Shown here: positions 1 through 7,283 of the stretch, one piece after another
How positions within the stretch are numbered: position 1 is the stretch's first letter
Layout: every line of letters begins with the position of its first letter
Assembly: GCA_023427575.1 (NCBI GenBank)
Contig: JAEZAY010000210.1
Span: forward strand, 1-11,531
Direction of reading: 5' to 3'
DNA length: 11,531 nucleotides
Source: Bacteroidota bacterium
GTDB taxonomy: Bacteria > Bacteroidota > Bacteroidia > Chitinophagales > Chitinophagaceae
Notes under the pieces: model-generated
What the model was told of the DNA's origin: nothing
Seen by the model: only the letters and a program-made list of their open reading frames with translations
Databases searched by the model: none
Translations under genes and position numbers: made by a program

Positions 1-2246
1 TAGAACATGAATTAAGCTATGACCGTTTCCATGAGAAAAAGGATCTGATTTATGAGGCATGGAACAGGTCGGAGTTTGATGGCAAACTGCAAAGCTGGAA
101 TACCACACCAAAAATTCTTGGTCCCACCTTAAAACGGGAATACGCCGAAATTGCCAATACCGCACGCATAAACTGGCCCAACCCTTTTTTGCTGATGGTG
201 AACGATAAACAGCTGATGGTAACAGGTACCTTTACGGATCCGGCCTTTCTTACCATGTTTTCCTATCCCCTGCTGGCAGGAGACCATAAAACAGCGCTGA
301 AGGAAACGTATTCCATTGTTATAACTGAAAAACTGGCAAAAACTCTTTTCGGCGATGAGGATCCGATGGGTAAACTGATCCGGGTAGAAAACAAAGATAA
401 TTTTACAGTCACAGGGGTATTAAAAGAATTCCCCAAAAACACCCGCCTAAGTAAGGAGATTCAGTTCTTTTTCCCCTGGGCATATCTAAAAGTACTGGGC
501 TGGGATGATGAATTCTGGGGCAATAATTCAACCAGCACTTATGTAGAACTGAAACCGAACGCAAATATTGATGATGTTCAGGAAAAGATCAGGGAAATTA
601 CCAGGAAGCACTCCAACAACCAGGAAGACATTGAAGTATTTCTGCATCCGATGTCTAAATGGCGCCTGTATTCGCGATTCGATAATGGAATCCCGGATGG
701 GGGAAGAATAGAGATTGTTCATTTATTTCTGATCATAGCTGCCTTCATATTGCTGATCGCCTGCATCAATTTCATGAACCTGAGTACAGCCCGTAGTGAA
801 AAAAGAGCAAAAGAAGTGGGTATTCGCAAAGTGATTGGCGCGGAAAAACGATCGCTTGTTTTCCAGTTCCTGGGCGAGTCAATTCTGATTTCCGCGCTTG
901 CTGGCCTGCTCGCTTTGATCCTGGTTCATTTGTTTCTCAGTCAATTTAATAAACTGGTGGAGGAAGAACTGCAAATAGATTATACCAATATTTATTTCTG
1001 GCTCAGCGGAATTGGATTTATCCTCTTTACCGGTCTGCTCGCGGGTAGTTATCCGGCCTTCTACCTGTCGGCGTTTAAAACAGCCGGCATCCTGAAAGGA
1101 ACGTTTAAGGCAAGTCATGCGCTTATCAGTCCGCGAAAAATTCTAGTGGTATTTCAATTCAGCTTTGCGATCATTCTGATCATTTGCACAATGGTCATAC
1201 ACCAGCAGATCCTGCATGCCCAAAACCGCGACGAAGGGTATGCGAAAAACAATCTCATCTACCATTTCCTGACCGGTGATATTGAAAAAAATTATGAGCT
1301 GATCCGGAACGAACTGCTGCGGTCAGGCCTTGCTCTTTCAGTTTCCAAAACCAGTGCCCCCATAACGCAGGGCTGGAGCGATTCCTGGGGTTTTAACTGG
1401 GCAGGTAAGGACCCGGATTCAAAGATTGATATTAACCGCTTTTGTGCCGATACGCGTTTGGCCGAAACGGTTGGCCTGACCTTATTGCAGGGGCGCGATT
1501 TGGACCTGGAAAAATACAAAACCGATTCCACCGCCTGCCTGATCAGTGAATCAGCGGCAAAAATCATGGGTTTTAAAGAACCCATTGGCCAGATCATTCA
1601 GGACAATGGCATCGACTGGCATGTAGTAGGTGTTTTTAAAGATTTTATTCTTCAGTCGCCCTATGAACCCGTTCGCCCGATGGTAGCCGAAGGAGCAAAA
1701 GGATGGTTTAATGTAATGCATATAAAACTGAATGGAAACAATAGCATCCGCGAAAACCTGCAATTGGCGGAATCGATATTTAAAAAGCACAACCCGCAAT
1801 ATCCTTTTGAAACTCATTTTGTAGACCAGGAATACGAACGAAAATTTGAAGGTGAAAAAAAGTTTGCAACCCTTGCCGCATTGTTCGCGGGACTCAGCAT
1901 TTTTATTTCCTGCCTGGGACTGTTCGGACTGGCAACTTATATGGCAGAAAACCGGATAAAAGAAATTGGCGTTCGCAAAGTACTGGGAGCTTCTGTTTCC
2001 AATATCACCACCCTGCTGTCGAAAGACTTCTTAAAACTGGTATTGATTGCATTGACGATTGCCATTCCACTGGGCTGGTGGGCAATGCATAGCTGGCTTC
2101 AGAATTTTCCATACCGGGTAAATATCCGGTGGACCGTATTTCTGATCGCCGCTCTTGCTTCCATACTGATTGCCCTACTTACGGTAAGTTATCAATCCAT
2201 CAGGGCCGCCATTTCCAATCCTGTCAAAAGCCTTCGATCGGAATGA
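1..2246 (+). CDS. FtsX/MacB-type ABC transporter permease, double-module (5'-truncated)
   Basis: Inner-membrane permease without its own ATPase domain. The reading frame is open from the window edge (first full codon at nt 3) and stops with TGA at 2244-2246, giving 747 visible codons. The visible start, SYDRFH at codons 5-10, matches SYDRFH at residues 46-51 of the third permease, so about 42 residues including TM1 are missing. In window codons: first MacB-like periplasmic domain ~11-235; TM2 ~239-259; coupling motif EVGIRKVIG 271-279; TM3 ~294-314; TM4 ~332-355; TM5 ~380-399; second periplasmic domain ~402-622; TM6 ~625-647; EIGVRKVLG 654-662; two further TM helices; C-terminal NPVKSLRSE. 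Both modules are intact, so it is probably functional. It resembles the next gene most: the same C-terminal motif and similar second periplasmic domains. Family knowledge indicates MacB/LolCE-like mechanotransmission; the substrate is unknown. Start codons inside the window (TTG at 189, ATG at 195) fall in the middle of the first periplasmic domain and are not the true start. Confidence 0.93.
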   Translation, partial: EHELSYDRFHEKKDLIYEAWNRSEFDGKLQSWNTTPKILGPTLKREYAEIANTARINWPNPFLLMVNDKQLMVTGTFTDPAFLTMFSYPLLAGDHKTALKETYSIVITEKLAKTLFGDEDPMGKLIRVENKDNFTVTGVLKEFPKNTRLSKEIQFFFPWAYLKVLGWDDEFWGNNSTSTYVELKPNANIDDVQEKIREITRKHSNNQEDIEVFLHPMSKWRLYSRFDNGIPDGGRIEIVHLFLIIAAFILLIACINFMNLSTARSEKRAKEVGIRKVIGAEKRSLVFQFLGESILISALAGLLALILVHLFLSQFNKLVEEELQIDYTNIYFWLSGIGFILFTGLLAGSYPAFYLSAFKTAGILKGTFKASHALISPRKILVVFQFSFAIILIICTMVIHQQILHAQNRDEGYAKNNLIYHFLTGDIEKNYELIRNELLRSGLALSVSKTSAPITQGWSDSWGFNWAGKDPDSKIDINRFCADTRLAETVGLTLLQGRDLDLEKYKTDSTACLISESAAKIMGFKEPIGQIIQDNGIDWHVVGVFKDFILQSPYEPVRPMVAEGAKGWFNVMHIKLNGNNSIRENLQLAESIFKKHNPQYPFETHFVDQEYERKFEGEKKFATLAALFAGLSIFISCLGLFGLATYMAENRIKEIGVRKVLGASVSNITTLLSKDFLKLVLIALTIAIPLGWWAMHSWLQNFPYRVNIRWTVFLIAALASILIALLTVSYQSIRAAISNPVKSLRSE

Positions 2247-2322
2247 TTTAATAATTGAGCAAAGCGCTTTTGGATCGACTGAAAATTAAAAAACCGTTCA
2301 AAACAGCAGTAAACCTAGCAAT

Positions 2323-4677
2323 ATGTTTAAACGTTTTATCCTTCTTGCCATTCGCAATCTGAATCGAAACCGGATGTTTTCATTTTTGAATCTTGCCGGG
2401 CTTGCGATTGGTTTGGCTTCTGCTATTATTATTTTGTTATGGGTGAAACAGGAAAGCGCCTGGGATCAATTTTATCCCGGCAAAGAAAGGATCTACCAGG
2501 TGATGAGCAACCGGGAATTCAATGATGAAATTGTAACAAATCAGGACCTTGCATTTCCCATTGCATCTGCCCTTCGCGAAAATTTCCCTGAAGTTGAGAA
2601 CGCGGCGGTTACCGGCTATGATGAAGAACATCTTTTTAGTTATAAAGAAAAATCGCTACGTAAAAAAAGCCTGACCGTTAGCCCTGAATTTGTTGATGTA
2701 TTTGGGCTAACCATCCATGCCGGCGAACCATCTGCACTGAACAATCCGGGTTCCATCCTGATCAGCACTTCCATGGCGAAGGCTTTGTTTGGAGATGAAG
2801 AAGCGCTGAATAAGATCATCCGGATCAATAACAAAATCGATCTGATGGTAGCCGGGATAATCGGCGATGTTCCTTTTAACTCCACCCTTCAGTACGAAGT
2901 GTTGATTCCCTTCGATTACACCAATCCCTGGATTTCAAAATCGCGCACCGACTGGACCAATTCATTTTTCCGGGTATTCGTGAAAATGAAATCAGTGATT
3001 GAAGCGGAACCATTCAACGCAACTTTAACCCAACTGGTGCAGCAGCGGGTTCCGGATCAGAAGGCAAATTTCTTTTTGCATCCTATGGAAAAATGGCATT
3101 TGTACAGTGAATTTTCGGCAGGCGTAAATACCGGGGGAATGATTGAGTACGTACGCCTTTTCACTATCATCGCAGCGATCATACTCCTGATCGCCAGCGT
3201 GAACTTTATGAACCTGGCAACGGCGCGATCCAATAAGCGCGCAATGGAAGTGGGTATTCGAAAAACCATTGGGTCTGACCGGAAAAGCCTTTTTTTTCAG
3301 TTCCTCACCGAATCCATTGTTCTTGCATTCCTTTCACTTCTTCTTTCAATCGCCATTGTATACCTTACCCTCCCCTGGTTTAATGAACTGGTGGGCAGCA
3401 GGCTTTTATTTGAGATTACCGACGCCGGGTTTATGGGTATTATCTCAGGCGTCACTCTTATAACAGGGATTCTCGCCGGCTGTTATCCTGCTTTTTACCT
3501 TTCATCTTTTAATCCGGTACAGGTACTGAAGGGTGTGTTTCAACAGGGCAGTTTTGGAATTCAGCCCCGTAAGCTATTAGTGACAGCCCAGTTTGTCATT
3601 TCAATACTGCTTATTTCTGCAACCATAATCGTATACCAGCAGATCGGGTTTGTAAAAAGCCGGCAGCTGGGTTATAACCGCGAAAACCTTTTGCTGATAC
3701 GATCTTCCGTTGATACCGATAAACATTTTGAAGCAATTAAAAATGAACTGGGCAATTTAGGGCTAACGCTGGGCCTTAGCCGCAGCAACTCTCCCATCAC
3801 CGCTATCTACAACTATACCGCAGGGCTTTCGTGGAAGGGCATGCCGCCGGAAAACAAACTGGTGATTGCCGCAAATTCCTGCGATGCCGGTTACTTCAGT
3901 ACCGTTAAAGCTAAAATCCTCGAAGGCCGGGAATTTTATCCGGGATCGGAATCCGATTCAAATTCACTGATCCTAAATGAGGCTGCGGTTAAAATTATGG
4001 GCCTGAGTGCACCGGTAGGAACCGAAATTCACTATGGTGGAAAAAAATACAATATCATCGGGGTAACGGAAAATATTGTTATGAATTCGCCCTACAAACC
4101 GGTAGAGCCGATGATGACCATGTACAATTCCCGGCGTTCCGGTTATATAACCCTTCGTTTGAACGATCAGATCGGTGCTGCTGAAAGTATTGCAGGAATA
4201 GAAAAAGTATTTAAAAAGTATAATCCGGCATTTCCTTTTGAATACCAGTTTGTAGATGAACAGTTTAATAAGAAATTTCTTACCGAAGAACTGATTCAAA
4301 AATTAACCAATGTATTTGCGGCGCTTGCCATTTTCATCTGTTGTTTGGGACTTTTCGGTCTGGCAGCATATAGCGCGGAACAAAGAACGCGGGAGATCGG
4401 AATCCGCAAGGTTTTGGGTGCGACAGTACAAACAGTGGTGTTTTTGCTTTCAAAAGAATTTCTAAAGTTGGTCTTGCTGGCGTCGCTGATCGCGTTTCCG
4501 CTGGCATGGTGGGCCATGAACAATTGGCTGGAAGGATTTGCTTACCGCATCTCCATTAGCTGGATCGTGTTCGCAGTGTCGGGACTGGCCGCCACCCTGA
4601 TTGCGTTGATTACCGTAAGCTCGCAAGCCATTCGCACCGCTTTGAGCAATCCGGTAAAAAGTCTGAGATCCGAATAA
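2323..4677 (+). CDS. FtsX/MacB-type ABC transporter permease, double-module (784 aa)
   Basis: Complete double-module inner-membrane permease. The N-terminus MFKRFILLAIRNLNRNR is a short basic cytosolic stretch leading into TM1 (~21-41), as in the other family members, which supports the ATG at 2323. Next come a periplasmic MacB-like domain (~43-272), TM2 (~278-298), EVGIRKTIG at 309-317, TM3 (~332-352), TM4 (~373-395), TM5 (~418-438), a second periplasmic domain (~440-660), TM6 (~664-684), EIGIRKVLG at 691-699, TM7 (~713-733), TM8 (~746-766) and the C-terminus NPVKSLRSE. No Walker motifs are present, so it needs a separate ATPase, most simply the one at 9791-10465. It lies 76 bp after the first permease, in an A-rich gap without a clear terminator, consistent with co-transcription. 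Two family motifs are altered: SYDRFH after TM1 reads AWDQFY, and the (K/R)DF motif of the second periplasmic domain reads TENI (582-585). Export is the likely role; the substrate is unknown. Confidence 0.95.
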   Translation: MFKRFILLAIRNLNRNRMFSFLNLAGLAIGLASAIIILLWVKQESAWDQFYPGKERIYQVMSNREFNDEIVTNQDLAFPIASALRENFPEVENAAVTGYDEEHLFSYKEKSLRKKSLTVSPEFVDVFGLTIHAGEPSALNNPGSILISTSMAKALFGDEEALNKIIRINNKIDLMVAGIIGDVPFNSTLQYEVLIPFDYTNPWISKSRTDWTNSFFRVFVKMKSVIEAEPFNATLTQLVQQRVPDQKANFFLHPMEKWHLYSEFSAGVNTGGMIEYVRLFTIIAAIILLIASVNFMNLATARSNKRAMEVGIRKTIGSDRKSLFFQFLTESIVLAFLSLLLSIAIVYLTLPWFNELVGSRLLFEITDAGFMGIISGVTLITGILAGCYPAFYLSSFNPVQVLKGVFQQGSFGIQPRKLLVTAQFVISILLISATIIVYQQIGFVKSRQLGYNRENLLLIRSSVDTDKHFEAIKNELGNLGLTLGLSRSNSPITAIYNYTAGLSWKGMPPENKLVIAANSCDAGYFSTVKAKILEGREFYPGSESDSNSLILNEAAVKIMGLSAPVGTEIHYGGKKYNIIGVTENIVMNSPYKPVEPMMTMYNSRRSGYITLRLNDQIGAAESIAGIEKVFKKYNPAFPFEYQFVDEQFNKKFLTEELIQKLTNVFAALAIFICCLGLFGLAAYSAEQRTREIGIRKVLGATVQTVVFLLSKEFLKLVLLASLIAFPLAWWAMNNWLEGFAYRISISWIVFAVSGLAATLIALITVSSQAIRTALSNPVKSLRSE

Positions 4678-4718
4678 CATATAAATCGCATGCTGATAAT
4701 CTCTCAACATTTGGCGTC

Positions 4719-7136
4719 ATGATAAAAAATTATCTCAAAATTTCACTTCGATACCTTGCCAGACACAAGGGATATACAGCCATTAATATTTTAGGCCTGA
4801 CGGTGGGAATTACCTGCTGCGTCCTGATCATGGTATATGTAAAAAGTGAATGGAGTTATGACCGGTTTCATTCCAATGCAGATAAAATTTTCCGTGCCCG
4901 GATAGTAGAGCATTATGAGGGTGAAGTTTTTTCAAATACGGTGACTCCATTGCCGCTGGGCCCTGCGTTAAAAACGCATATCCCGGAAGTCAGATTGATG
5001 TCAAGAGTGTTCAGGTACAGTTCTACCATAAAAAATGCCGGTAAGGATTTCAGCGAGTCTATCCATATGGTAGACAATGATTTCTTTAAAATCTTTGATT
5101 TTAAAATCATCGAAGGAAGCCGGAATGAAGCGCTGAAAAACAGTTCATCCATTGTACTTACCAGGGAAATGGCCGAAAAATATTTTGGCGATGAGTCGCC
5201 GGTCGGCAAAACACTTGAGATCAGCATCCGTGATAAGCGTATACCCTTCACCGTTACTGCCGTTACCGAAAATCCGCCACTTGAATCCAGTATCCGCTAC
5301 GATTTTCTGATTTCATTTTCCAACGATCATTACCTGTTCAGTGAAAAACAAAGAACCGGCGGCTGGTCAAATGTGTATGGAGAAACCTATGTGCTGCTGC
5401 AGGCCGGATCGGATGGCGCCCGGGCAGAGGAAAAATTACCCGCCATGATAGATCAGGTAACCGGAGACCGTTTTAAACCAGGGCAGTTTCAGGTATTTCT
5501 GCAACCCATCACCGATATTCACCTGAATAACAAAATTCCCGAAGGCATAGAACCCATCAGCGATCCAAAATATTCCTATATTCTTGGAAGCATTGGTTTT
5601 CTAATCTTACTGATTGCCTGTATCAATTTTATAACGTTAAGTATTGGCCGTTCGGTTACGCGAGCCACGGAAGTAGGGATTCGTAAAGTTCTCGGGGCCG
5701 GTAAAAGGCAGCTTGTTTACCTGTATTGGGGCGAATCATTTGTAATCACCACAGCGGCAACAATTGCCGGCATTATGCTGGCGGTGGTGCTGCTTCCCGC
5801 ATTCAGCGGAATTGTAAACCGTGAACTTCATTTAAAAGCCGATCTGTTCACCTTACTCGGCAGCTTTGTCATCCTGATTTTAGTCGCACTGATTTCCGGT
5901 ATTTACCCTGCACTTGTATTATCCGGTTACGGCCCTATCCAGGCTTTAAAAGGAAAACTTCAAACGGCGGTGGGAATTGGAACTTTCCGCAAGGGGTTGA
6001 TAGTTGCGCAATTTGCTGCTTCCATTTTGATGATCATCGGCACATTGGTGATCGGCCCGCAACTTAATTTTCTCCGGAATAAAGATCTGGGGTTTGAAAA
6101 GGAACAAACGATCATCGTTTCCACAAATAAGTCTGCCCCGGTGGGCAAAGCTCTGGCTTCGCGCTTAAAACAGCAGTTAAAGTCAAACCCGGAGGTAATT
6201 TCCAGCACAGAATCATTATACAGCTTTGCCGAACCCGGCTGGATCGAACTGGGCTATAAAGATGATAAAAATGTTTTCCGGCAGTTCAGGGTGAACGAGG
6301 TTGACTATGATTTTATCGGTACGATGAAACTGGAACTGATTGCCGGAAGAAATTTTTCCGAAGCAAACGGAACCGATATCCGGGAAGGAATGATCATCAA
6401 TGAAGCAATGGCCAGAGAATATGGTTGGACTGAACCGATTGGCAAAAAACTTCCGGGAAATTACGATCATCAGGTGATAGGTATGGTGCGGGACTTCAAC
6501 TACGAATCGCTGCACAATCCGGTAAAGCCGCTGGCCATGGTATTGCTGCTGGATTCTATGCTGGTACGATCCTCAGATATGATGTTCAGTGCTGCCAGTC
6601 ATCCACGGGTAACCATCCGGCTTAAACCCGGCAACTATCAAAACCAGATAACAGCAATTCAAAAAGACTGGGAATCGGTGGCTCCGGACCAGAATTTTCA
6701 GTTTCGTTTTCTGGACGAAACGTTGAATGCGGCTTATCAGAATGAACAAAGACTGGGATCACTGGTTCGTTATGCAGCGGTTATTTCCATTATGATTGCC
6801 TGCCTCGGTTTGTTCGGACTGGCCACGCTGATCGTTATTCGGCGAACCCGCGAAATTGGAATCCGCAAAGTACTGGGCGCAAATCTGATGAACATTGTGA
6901 TGCTTGTTTCTAAAGATTTTCTGCTGCTGGTAATCATCGCTTCAGCGATCGCGTTCCCACTGGCCTGGTATGGTTTGCATAAATGGCTGCAGGATTTTAC
7001 ATATAGGATTGAAATTCCTTTGTTGCTATTTTTTGCCGCCGCGGTTTTTTCCCTGCTGATCGCCATGATCACCGTTGGCCTGCAGGCCGCCAAAGCAGCG
7101 ATGCTGAATCCGGCAGAAACTTTAAAAACCGAATAA
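4719..7136 (+). CDS. FtsX/MacB-type ABC transporter permease, divergent subfamily (805 aa)
   Basis: Complete double-module permease. The ATG at 4719 gives MIKNYLKISLRYLARHKGY, aligning with the fourth permease's MFRNYFKIAIRNL and leading into TM1 (~21-41, containing a CC pair at 33-34). Then come SYDRFH (46-51), a first periplasmic domain (to ~285), TM2 (~287-307), EVGIRKVLG at 318-326, TM3 and TM4, TM5 (~426-446), a second periplasmic domain, TM6 (~686-706), EIGIRKVLG at 712-720, TM7, TM8 and C-terminal NPAETLKTE. It differs from its neighbours at several family positions. After TM2 it reads FITLSIGRS where the others read FMNL(S/A/T)TARS. After the first coupling motif it reads YLYWGES instead of a QFL(G/T)ES pattern. 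It also lacks the NPV(K/N)SLR(S/A)E tail. It looks like a separate lineage recruited into the array rather than a local copy. It starts 41 bp after the previous gene. No ATPase motif is present; the substrate is unknown. Confidence 0.95.
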   Translation: MIKNYLKISLRYLARHKGYTAINILGLTVGITCCVLIMVYVKSEWSYDRFHSNADKIFRARIVEHYEGEVFSNTVTPLPLGPALKTHIPEVRLMSRVFRYSSTIKNAGKDFSESIHMVDNDFFKIFDFKIIEGSRNEALKNSSSIVLTREMAEKYFGDESPVGKTLEISIRDKRIPFTVTAVTENPPLESSIRYDFLISFSNDHYLFSEKQRTGGWSNVYGETYVLLQAGSDGARAEEKLPAMIDQVTGDRFKPGQFQVFLQPITDIHLNNKIPEGIEPISDPKYSYILGSIGFLILLIACINFITLSIGRSVTRATEVGIRKVLGAGKRQLVYLYWGESFVITTAATIAGIMLAVVLLPAFSGIVNRELHLKADLFTLLGSFVILILVALISGIYPALVLSGYGPIQALKGKLQTAVGIGTFRKGLIVAQFAASILMIIGTLVIGPQLNFLRNKDLGFEKEQTIIVSTNKSAPVGKALASRLKQQLKSNPEVISSTESLYSFAEPGWIELGYKDDKNVFRQFRVNEVDYDFIGTMKLELIAGRNFSEANGTDIREGMIINEAMAREYGWTEPIGKKLPGNYDHQVIGMVRDFNYESLHNPVKPLAMVLLLDSMLVRSSDMMFSAASHPRVTIRLKPGNYQNQITAIQKDWESVAPDQNFQFRFLDETLNAAYQNEQRLGSLVRYAAVISIMIACLGLFGLATLIVIRRTREIGIRKVLGANLMNIVMLVSKDFLLLVIIASAIAFPLAWYGLHKWLQDFTYRIEIPLLLFFAAAVFSLLIAMITVGLQAAKAAMLNPAETLKTE

Positions 7137-7174
7137 AGCATTAATAGCGACATCTGTATCAAAACCGTACATGC

Positions 7175-7190
7175 TGTGCGAAAGCGGACA
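7175..7190. promoter_or_regulatory. Imperfect palindrome, possible regulator-binding site
   Basis: TGTGCGAAAGCGGACA consists of half-sites TGTGCG and CGGACA around a 4-bp centre; five of six positions pair. A third related half-site, CGTACA, lies just upstream at 7166-7171. It sits in the longest intergenic gap of the window, about 54 bp upstream of a sigma-54-like element and 94 bp before the fourth permease's ATG, a spacing that would suit an enhancer-binding activator. This is inference from position and symmetry only; no regulator gene is visible. Confidence 0.3.
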
Positions 7191-7243
7191 TTGTTCTCTT
7201 CTTCGTTTTTTATACAATAATGATGATCAAAGAGTTCAGATAA

Positions 7244-7258
7244 TGGCACAGGTTTGAA
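7244..7258 (+). promoter_or_regulatory. Sigma-54-like -24/-12 element (imperfect)
   Basis: TGGCACAGGTTTGAA resembles the sigma-54 consensus TGGCAC-N5-TTGC(A/T). The -24 box TGGCAC is exact. The -12 box reads TTGAA instead of TTGCA, and the distance from GG to the second dinucleotide is 9 bp instead of 10. It ends 25 bp before the ATG of the fourth permease, leaving room for a short leader. The spacing defect makes it a weak candidate. If it is active, the fourth permease, ATPase and TolC genes could be expressed apart from the first three permeases. Confidence 0.27.
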
Positions 7259-7283
7259 TAATTACCGTTACAATACCATAAAC

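Noticed and set aside
189..197. TTG/ATG as the start of the first permease
   Set aside because: The frame is open to the window edge, and the upstream 62 codons encode conserved family sequence (SYDRFH and following), so the gene begins before the window.
2261..2270. Perfect palindrome AAAGCGCTTT after the first permease, considered as a terminator
   Set aside because: The stem is only 5 bp with no loop and no following T-run; the next gene follows within ~50 bp in the same direction.
7191..7218. TTGTTC - 16 bp - TACAAT as a housekeeping promoter
   Set aside because: It fits an E. coli-type pattern loosely, but Bacteroidota housekeeping promoters use a different -33/-7 pattern (TTTG and TAnnTTTG), which was not found here.
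6770..7249. Open frame of 159 codons on the - strand, the longest antisense one
   Set aside because: It is antisense to the C-terminal FtsX domain of the third permease and the gap after it. Similar antisense open frames occur at the equivalent place in other permeases, as expected from shared codon patterns of a hydrophobic domain.
7254..7256. TTG start adding ten residues to the fourth permease
   Set aside because: The extra residues match nothing in the other three permeases, whereas the ATG at 7284 gives the conserved N-terminus.
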